NCBI GenBank assembly: GCA_035578905.1
Contig: JAQJVL010002210.1
Span: forward strand, 50,136-114,135
DNA from: Stictocephala bisonia
Taxonomy: Eukaryota; Arthropoda; Insecta; Hemiptera; Membracidae
Direction of reading: 5' to 3'
Length of the DNA stretch: 64,000 nucleotides
Made by a program: the position numbers and the translations under genes. The first letter of the stretch is position 1. Each line of letters begins with the position of its first letter. Shown here piece by piece: positions 56,574 to 64,000 of this stretch. The notes under the pieces were generated by a model that ran no database searches, was not told where the DNA came from, and saw only the letters and a list, made by a program, of their open reading frames with translations.

Positions 56574-58059
56574 ACTAGTCAATCCTGTGATGTGCTTGAA
56601 TGTCATTTAGTTGACTAATACTGATATTTGTATTCTATTTGTCTGATTTACAACTAGTCAATCCTGTGATGTGCTTGAATGTCATTTAGTTGACTAATAC
56701 TGGTATTTGTTTTCTATTTGTCTGATTTACAACTAGTCAATCCTGTGATGTGCTTGAATGCCATTTAGTTGACTACTGGTATTTATATTATATTTGTCTG
56801 ATTTACAACTAGTCAATCCTGTGATGTGCTTGAATGCAATTTAGTTGACTACTGGTATTTATATTATATTTGTCTGATTTACAACTAGTCAATCCTGTGA
56901 TGTGCTTGAATGCCATTTAGTTGACTACTGGTATTTATATTATATTTGTCTGATTTACAACTAGTCAATCCTGTGATGTGCTTGAATGTCATTTAGTTGA
57001 CTAATACTGGTATTTGTTTTCTATTTGTCTGATTTACAACTAGTCAATCCTGTGATGTGCTTGAATGCCATTTAGTTGACTACTGGTATTTATATTATAT
57101 TTGTCTGATTTACAACTAGTCAATCCTGTGATGTGCTTGAATGCAATTTAGTTGACTACTGGTATTTATATTATATTTGTCTGATTTACAACTAGTCAAT
57201 CCTGTGATGTGCTTGAATGCCATTTAGTTGACTACTGGTATTTATATTATATTTGTCTGATTTACAACTAGTCAATCCTGTGATGTGCTTGAATGCCATT
57301 TAGTTGACTACTGGTATTTATATTATATTTGTCTGATTTACAACTAGTCAATCCTGTGATGTGCTTGAATGTCATTTAGTTGACTACTGGTATTTATATT
57401 ATATTTGTCTGATTTACAACTAGTCAATCCTGTGATGTGCTTGAATGTCATTTAGTTGACTAATACTGGTAGTTGTATTCTATTTGTCTGATTTACAACT
57501 AGTCAATCCTGTGATGTGCTTGAATGCCATTTAGTTGACTACTGGTATTTAGACTATATTATTTTTGTCTGATTTACAACTAGTCAATCCTGTGATGTGC
57601 TTGAATGCCATTTAGTTGACTACTGGTATTTATATTATATTTGTCTGATTTACAACTGTCAATCCTGTGATGTGCTTGAATGCCATTTAGTTGACTACTG
57701 GTATTTATATTATATTTGTCTGATTTATAACTAGTCAATCCTGTGATGTGCTTGAATAACATTTGATTGAGTACTGGGATTTGTATTCTACTTGTCTGAT
57801 TCACAACTAGACAATTCCGCGATGTGCTTGAATGACATTTGTTTGAATTTTGGGATTTCTATTCTATTTGTCTTATAACAAATCATCAAGCCTGCGTTGT
57901 GTTTGAGTGACATTTGGTTGACTACTGAAATCGTTTTCTCTGTTCCTTACATACAACCGGTCTATCCTGCAAGGAATGTACTTTCAGTTTTATGCGTTTT
58001 TAACTTGTAGCTGTTCAATCCTGCGATGTGCTTAGATGACATTTGGGTAACAACAGAGA

Positions 58060-59480
58060 TCATGTTTATTGTCTGTTTTTCGCTTTGATCTTAGTGGTAT
58101 TGGTTTTTTTAAACAATATTTGATATTTTTATTTTGAATTAGTATTTAATGTAAAATTTGTTATTCTATTTTTTATTTAAACTGTGCAGCTCCTTATGTC
58201 TTAAATATTAACTAACCAATGCCAGATCGCAACAATACCATAATCCTTATAATTATTCCATTTCAACAAAGAACTTCAAACAAAGTACTATTTCAGATTA
58301 TAAGTTCGTTTTCACCGGAATAGTACATACTATTCCTCTTTTATTGTGTTGATTTGTTATTGAAGTTATGAAATACTTCTTAAACAGTAATAAATTCAAG
58401 TCATATTATTTATGTTATTTAGCCATTTTTAAATGTATAAATTACTTCACAAGTTAGGGCTACTAATATAGTAAATTGAGTAATAATTTATTCATTTTAA
58501 AATCCAATTGACTTCCAGATACCGAATGGTCTTAATCCTTGCATTATTTTCCTGATGGGAAAGCACGGTTCCAGATGGAACTCTCACCGGAGAAACCCCT
58601 TGTAAACAAACATGGAAGGCCTTTGTACATACGAATGGAAATTTCAGCAGCGAGAGTGGCAAAATATTTGTCTAGTCTTCCTGATAAAGTTAAAAACATA
58701 TTCACGAAAATATATTTTACTCGTATTAATAAATATCATTTACTCTGGTGGAACTTGGTATACAGTACTAACATAATTTAAATTAGATTAATATAAACAT
58801 AGATTAACAGTATTGTTTAGTAACTCCAATTTTAACATTTTATTTCTCATTCAAATGAGCACCAGTTTTATTGTATTAATCATATAATTATAACCTCTAA
58901 AGTTGTACACCAGATATATTTTTCTTCTCCAGAACAGAACAATATTGTAACATTTAAATAAAAACAATATATTAATACTTAGCAAAATTAAAATTCATGA
59001 CGTTCAGAAGTGACGTTCAGAACGATCAATCTTTCTGATTGGACTATGTATTGATTATAGAATACAAACTACTAGTAATAATATAAAATGATTTTCTAGA
59101 AATTAATAATTTGAATAATGATCAGCCATGATTTTCTCTTGATTGAGGGAAATTTAGATTTAGGCTACCATAGATTTTTATATATCAAGGAATTTACTTT
59201 ATTTAAAAAGGGAAGTTAAGTTTTCCAGAGGCATTAGGGTCCACGTAGTTGTAAAACGTTCAAGATGGAATAGTTCTCGTGCATTAGATGATGACACATT
59301 CTGTAAGTAGATATCACGTTCAATGTTTGATTTTCAAAAAGGGGAGGGTTATTCTGACATTTCCTCTTGAAAGTTTCAGTTAAAAACTCTTCTATTTTCT
59401 TCAAGTAAATTTAATCAGTACCCATTTTTTCACTGGATTACTCTTAGAAGCAGAATTTACAGTTTTACATCCCGTTAACC
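58060..59480. other. Mostly non-coding, one exon-like frame
   Basis: AT-rich sequence. The only item of note is the open frame at 58533-58780. Confidence 0.4.
58533..58781 (+). other. Exon-like open frame of unknown function
   Basis: The + frame reads HYFPDGKARFQMELSPEKPL, VNKHGRPLYIRMEISAARVA and KYLSSLPDKVKNIFT before becoming AT-rich. The composition is protein-like and differs from flanks. A possible acceptor (ACTTCCAG) ends at 58518, but the matching frame then meets TAA at 58533. I do not recognise a family. It may be a decayed exon, part of a retrocopy, or chance. Confidence 0.3.
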
Positions 59481-59486
59481 TTTTAA

Positions 59487-60239
59487 AATGATACACAGTA
59501 ATGATACACAGTAATGATACACAGTAATGATACACAGTAATGATACACAGTAATGATACACAGTAATGATACACATCAATGATACACAGTAATGATACAC
59601 AGCAATGATACACAGTAAGGATACACAGTAATGATACACAGCAATGATACACAGTAATGATACACAGCAATGATACACAGTAAAGATACACAGTAATGAT
59701 ACACAGTAATGATACACAGCAATGATACACAGTAAGGATACACAGTAATGATACACAGTAATGATACACAGCAATGATACACAGCAATGATACACAGTAA
59801 TGATACACAGCAATGATACACAGCAATGATACACAGTAAGGATACACAGCAATGATACACAGTAATGATACACAGCAATGATACACAGTAAGGATACACA
59901 GCAATGATACACAGTAAGGATACACAGTAATGATACACAGCAATGATACACAGTAATGATACACAGTAAGGATACACAGTAATGATACACAGTAAGGATA
60001 CACAGTAATGATACACAGTAAGGATACACAGCAATGATACACAGTAAGGATACACAGTAAGGATACACAGTAATGATACACAGCAATGATACACAGTAAT
60101 GATACACAGTAATGATACACAGCAATGATACACAGTAATACACAGCAATGATACACAGTAAGGATACACAGTAATGATACATAGCAATGATACACAGTAA
60201 TGATACACAGCAATGATACACAGCAACGATACACAGTAA
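59487..60239. repeat. 13-bp minisatellite, about 57 units
   Basis: The unit is GATACACAGTAAT, with variants GCAAT and GTAAG at the last positions. Because 13 is not a multiple of three, all three minus-strand frames read the same 13-residue peptide repeat (YHCCVSLLCIITV type) in turn, giving three false open frames of 216-283 codons. One unit near 60135 is shortened. Confidence 0.95.
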
Positions 60240-60254
60240 TGCTTGTGTTCATAT

Positions 60255-60546
60255 TAAATATATTCTCCTCTTAAAATGGAGAATAAATCATTGAGAGTTG
60301 TTTCTTTTTTATTACATTATAAGCACCCACCTTTTTCACAAAATGGGGAATGAATTACTTTGCCTCATTCATCATTTACATTAAGTTTTAAGCTCTTACT
60401 TCTCGCTCAAAATGGAGTAGACACGATTGTGTTTCTTTATACTTCTTTATTAGGTTGTAAGCAACCACCTGTCCCTTAAAATGGAGTACACTATTGTGTC
60501 TCTTTATACTTTTTCAATAGGTTGTAAGTATCATCTGTCCCTCAAA
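60255..60546. repeat. About 70-bp tandem repeat, four degenerate units
   Basis: Each unit starts AAAATGGAG and contains TTGTGTTTCTTTATACTT, AGGTTGTAAG and CCACCTGTCCCTT. It adjoins the 13-bp array and is cut at its right end by the hAT-like element at 60547. Confidence 0.7.
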
Positions 60547-61366
60547 CAGTGGCGGCTTTTGACTTAGTAAAGTGGGGGTACATACCAGGGGGCTTGGGGG
60601 TTACGGAGTACCCCACAAGTAAAAGTGCACAAGTAAAATTTTATTAAAATTATTCGCTTAAACATGCATTTTAAACTATTTTAAAACAAACTTTAACGTA
60701 GTTAAAATCTGTACTTCAGCTGTTATATATTGTTCCCAAACTAAGTTTTCAAGATATAAAATAGTGTTTGGTTGGCGTAGCTGTGCAAACTAAGAACAAG
60801 AAATTTTATATATTTTAATAATAAGTCAAGCCAAAAAATATTACTTACTTTTAAAATCTGTTGTTTAGTTAACTAATTTTTGTTGTTTAAAAGAAAGAAG
60901 TTGCTTTAAATTTTTCTTTTAGGCGCATTAGTAATAATTTTCGTCTGTTATACAAATTAAAAACATCACCTGTACTCCCAAGAGTGTACTCCCAAGAGTT
61001 AATTGTAAATAATAGTACTACCTAAAGACAAAGACAAACAGGAGTGGAAGCGGAACAAACGCTAGCTTCTATAACAAAATGACCCCCACTACTGCCTTTC
61101 ACTCAGACCAGCTGATAGACTTGCATAGTGCAAATACGCAGTTGGACAACCGGGACTGTACGTGTACTGCGGGGTTAGCGGAAGCTAGCTGAAGGCGTTT
61201 CTTTGGGTTTTCTTACGTTTAGGAGTTTAAAAGGCATTGAATCACATATTTCGTAATTTCTATGTGTAAATAATTTAACTTAAACTTTAAATGCAGTTCA
61301 TTTTATTTTTACAACTCTCACAGGGGGTTCACGTGCTCAAATGCTCTTATGGAGTAGCCGCCACTG
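60547..61366. mobile_element. hAT-like MITE with CAGTGGCGGCT ends
   Basis: Left end CAGTGGCGGCTTTTGAC and right end, reverse-complemented, CAGTGGCGGCTACTCC: an 11-bp match typical of hAT termini. The 820-bp interior has no transposase. No matching 8-bp target duplication is visible, and the left flank is tandem repeat. Confidence 0.55.
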
Positions 61367-61678
61367 GGCGAGGGGCGAGGAGGAACACATATGTAAAAGT
61401 CATACAAACATTCGCCCAAACTAGGTCATGCGATACAAGAGTGACTCATCTGTCTGCATCCATCAATCGGTCAGTCAGTTATTGAGTGTGTGCTTTACTA
61501 GTTTTTCCTAATTTATTTCCCATTTATAACTAACTTGTTGCACATTTATTGTGCAGTTTTTATTTTAATATTCTTGTATAGTTTAGTGGATTCTAGTTGT
61601 ATATAATGTAGTGTAGTTTGTTCATTTTATATTTAAGTGTGAATTCATTTTATAAGAAGTTTATTGAACTAATTTAAA

Positions 61679-62890
61679 ATGGAAACATTTGTGTCAAAAT
61701 TAACACCTGAGAAAAACTGCACAGCCAGGCTCGTGAGATAATTTGGCGATTGAGTGAATTTATGCGTGGTGAATCGAACAAGCCCAATGATGCCATACCA
61801 GTACAAAAATGTCTAGAACGAGCAGTGGCCACTTGTGGAGTGTCCCTTGGCGTAGTAAAAGAATACGGAAAAAAAAAAGATATAAATATTTCGCCTGAAG
61901 CAGGATGTACTTTTTCCACCCCAAAAAGAAGAAAAAAATGTAAAGCTGTCACAGAAGTTGTCGAATTTGATAAGTACGTTATGAGGAGGACGGTGTATAA
62001 TTTTTACAAAACATAAAAATCACTCCCTACGCTAAATATATTAAAGAATAAACTTTCAGAAGATATAAACTTCAAAGGAGTGTTTAAAATTGAAGAGAAA
62101 TAATAAAAGAATCGGGTTTTAAGTGGAAGAAAATTTAAAACAACCGAAAGGTATTGATAGAACAAAGCGATATTCGGGCAAAACGGACCAACTTCTTAAA
62201 AAATATCAGGAAATGTAGTCAAGAAAACAGATCAATTTTATATATGAATGAATCATACGTTTTGTCTACACACGTGTCACAGAAAGGGATACAAAAGTAA
62301 TAACAGTGAAGGTCAACGGGCAATTATAGCCCACGCTGACGGAGAAATGGGCTTTATTTCAAATGGTTGTTTGGTATGGAAGGCCGGAACTATTGACGGT
62401 GATTACCATGAGCAAATGAATCATGTTAATTGTACGATGTGGACAAGAAATGAATAAATACTAAATATCCCCTCAAACTTAACCGTTGTAGTTGATAATG
62501 CGTCATATGATAATATTGAAGTCAACAAAGCAGCGAGAACTCGAACTCATTGAAAGCTGATATGGTTAAGTGGCTTCACTACCATAACTCGACAATGCTA
62601 AAACCTGAGTTGTACACCCTAATTAAACGCTATGAGGACCATAAAGTGTTTGCCTTTGACAACCTTCTAATAAATTTGGACATTCTGTGCTTTGTCTGCC
62701 ACCTTATCATCCGGATCTCAATCCGATGGGGATGGGTTGGGGCATAATAAAAAACTATGTTGCACACAAAAAATTTAACTAATAAAATAGACGATACGAT
62801 CAGGTTGTGTAAGGAAAAATGGAAGAAATATCTGCTGTTGAATGGAAAAGAGTGTGAAACAAAGTCATAACAGTCATTTTTTATAAATTC
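61679..62890 (+). pseudogene. Tc1/mariner-like transposase, dead copy
   Basis: It starts METFVSKLTPEKNCTARLVR, then recovers in other frames as LSEFMRGESNKPNDAIPVQK, SLGVVKEYGKKKDINISPEA and, at 62248-62457, RAIIAHADGEMGFISNGCLV. The first catalytic site appears as YMNESYVLS (D changed to N), the second as VVVDNASYDNIEVNK, and the third block as YHPDLNP with the acidic residue after it replaced (GMGWGIIKNYV). Multiple stops and shifts are present. This matches the DDE_3 transposases common in insects. Its own inverted termini could not be fixed. Confidence 0.75.
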
Positions 62891-62934
62891 CACAAATTTT
62901 AATTTTTATAAGAGCGCTTTCGCCGGTTAAGGCA

Positions 62935-63250
62935 TCTTCAGTTGTAATACATTATATACAGAAAACATATGTGAATAAAAATAACAAAAAAACCACATGT
63001 AAAACGTTAAATACTAGTTAAATTAAATTTAAGTGGCTAAGTTTGATAAGAATTATTATGAATTAAAATATGGCTTAGAGTTTTAAATTTTCGATGATAT
63101 TTCTTCTTTAATTAAAGGTAAAAATATATTACTAAAATTTAGAGACGGTTGGGAAATACATTCATCTTTCAAAACTGCCATACATGCACTTGGTTTCTCT
63201 TGGTCCATAAAGGTTCTTTTAAAATTACACTTTTAGAATTAAAATTGATA
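62935..63250 (-). repeat. Left arm of inverted repeat (Penelope-like)
   Basis: Begins TCTTCAGTTGTAATACATT and matches the reverse complement of 63677-64000 with few differences, including a 6-base indel near 63190. Confidence 0.92.
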
Positions 63251-63660
63251 TCATGTTTTTCATTAATAGCATGTTCAACTAATTTTTATTTTTTTGTATT
63301 TTCTTTTTTATAATTATAAATGTGTTCGATTATTCTTTTTGAAATTGGTCTTGAAGTTTTACCTATATACATTTTATTGCAATGACAATCAATTTTATAT
63401 ATTACATTCTTTGTTTCTTGTTGTTTATTTTTTGGTTTTAATTTAGTTAAATGGCTTCTTAGATTGTTGGACGAATTAAATACAGTTCAGATGTTAAATT
63501 TTGAATTAACTTTACGAATGTTTTCAGATATTCCTTTGACATATGGAATCGTAACTGTTGTTAGAGGTGTCTGATGTTCATAATTTTTATTTATAGTAAA
63601 GTTTTTGTTTTTTCTTTTTGCTTTTTCAATAATTCCTCTAGGATAATCATTTTTAATCAA
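63000..63660 (-). pseudogene. GIY-YIG endonuclease and C-terminus of a Penelope-like element
   Basis: The minus strand reads LRSHLTKLKPKNKQQETKNV, then IYKIDCHCNKMYIGKTSRPI and SKRIIEHIYNYKKEN. IYKIDC..C.KMYIGKT is the GIY-YIG catalytic strand pair with the zinc-like C..C typical of Penelope endonucleases; R and EH downstream match too. KLVEHAINEKHDINF and ILKEPLWTKR follow as in the family's C-terminal region. There are in-frame stops at about 63278 and 63490 and others. It is not intact. Confidence 0.75.
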
Positions 63661-63676
63661 CAGATCTACAATTTTG

Positions 63677-64000
63677 TATCAATTTTAATTCTACAAGTGC
63701 AATTTTAAAAGAACCTTTATGGACCAAGAGAAACCAAATTGAAAGTGCATGTATGGCAGTTTTGAAAGATGAATGTATTTCCCAACCCTCTCTAAATTTT
63801 AGTAATATATTTTTACCTTTAATTAAAGAAGAAATATCATCGAAAATTGAAAACTCTAAGCCATATTTTAATTCATAATAATTCTTATCAAACTTAGCCA
63901 CTTAAATTTAATTTAACTAGTATTTAATGTTTTACATGTAATTTTTTTTGTTATTTTTATTCACATATGTTTTCTGTATATAATGTATTACAACTGAAGA
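63677..64000 (+). repeat. Right arm of inverted repeat (Penelope-like)
   Basis: On the + strand it encodes ILKEPLWTKRNQIESACMAV and LKDECISQPSLNFSNIFLPL, a second copy of the Penelope C-terminus, and ends ATTACAACTGAAGA at the window edge. Confidence 0.92.

Larger units (their letters stand above)
55025..58055. repeat. 76-bp minisatellite, about 20 units, interrupted by a LINE
   Basis: The unit contains ACAACTAGTCAATCCTGTGA, TGTGCTTGAATGCCATTTAG and TTGACTACTGGTATTTAT, and is 76 bp (a few units are 77-80 bp). Two to three units lie before the LINE (55025-55257) and about 16 after it (56574-57800); the outermost units on both sides decay, to about 58055. Units in the middle are nearly identical, so the array expanded recently. 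No spacers vary independently of the repeat, so it is not a CRISPR-like structure. Confidence 0.92.
62880..64000 (-). mobile_element. Penelope-like element 3' part with inverted duplicate arm
   Basis: The minus strand encodes a GIY-YIG endonuclease and C-terminus, then a 3' UTR ending near 62880. An inverted copy of the C-terminus and UTR occupies 63677-64000, facing the other way, so the element has two tails pointing outward around a shared GIY-YIG centre. The reverse transcriptase is not in the window. The + side runs off the window at a point equivalent to 62935, so it certainly continues. Confidence 0.75.

Noticed and set aside
55025..58055. CRISPR-like regular repeats
   Set aside because: The whole 76-bp unit is repeated with no unique spacers, there are no cas genes, and the genome is eukaryotic.
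59401..60252. Cysteine/valine-rich proteins of 216-283 residues on the minus strand
   Set aside because: They are three readings of a 13-bp tandem repeat.
62248..62457. Independent small gene
   Set aside because: It is one frame of a broken Tc1/mariner transposase.

Overview
This is a eukaryotic, AT-rich, intron-bearing window, most likely from an arthropod and probably an insect with a large, repeat-filled genome. The evidence is spliced exons of a conserved nuclear gene, THAP/P-element, Tigger, hAT, mariner, Jockey/CR1-like, RTE-like and Penelope-like elements, and no bacterial gene structure. The mix of elements would suit a hemipteran, but the species cannot be fixed from sequence alone.

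The only host gene I can name is MED19 (Mediator subunit 19) on the + strand. Two exons are clean and splice in phase (786-942 and 26622-26721), separated by an intron of about 25.7 kb. A third, terminal exon (about 28418-28705) is recognisable but badly frame-disrupted. The 5' exon or exons lie before the window. Everything else is transposable elements, their remains, or satellite DNA.

Layout: 1-5.7 kb, MED19 exon, a piggyBac-like TTAA element, a TIR element with repeated subterminal motifs, LINE scraps and a tRNA-derived SINE. 5.88-8.30 kb, a complete Tigger/pogo element. 9.66-12.81 kb, a CR1/Jockey-like LINE (minus strand) interrupted by a ZMYM1-type hAT (12.81-15.48 kb) that itself carries a 36-bp minisatellite. 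15.3-23.7 kb, about 8 kb whose homopolymer runs look inflated, probably poor consensus sequence. 23.65-24.69 kb, a second Tigger-like element. 24.7-28.7 kb, the rest of MED19. 27.9-32.0 kb, repeated long poly-G runs and a frame-broken RTE-like LINE. 32.2-34.26 kb, a second copy of the 9.7-kb LINE family with a poly(A) retrocopy nested in it. 36.5-43.5 kb, LINE and mariner remains, then a complete DD41D-type mariner with 483-bp inverted repeats. 44.81-49.62 kb, a complete P element (32-bp TIRs, perfect 8-bp target duplication). 50.27-54.89 kb, nested hATs plus a palindromic MITE. 55.02-58.05 kb, a 76-bp minisatellite with a 5'-truncated LINE inserted. 59.49-60.55 kb, a 13-bp minisatellite and a second tandem array. 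60.55-62.89 kb, a hAT-like MITE and a dead Tc1/mariner. 62.88-64.0 kb, a Penelope-like element with a GIY-YIG domain and inverted flanking arms.

The strongest biology here is the near-complete P element and the DD41D mariner. The main caution is local sequence quality: 15.3-23.7 kb and 27.9-32.0 kb should not be used for gene prediction.
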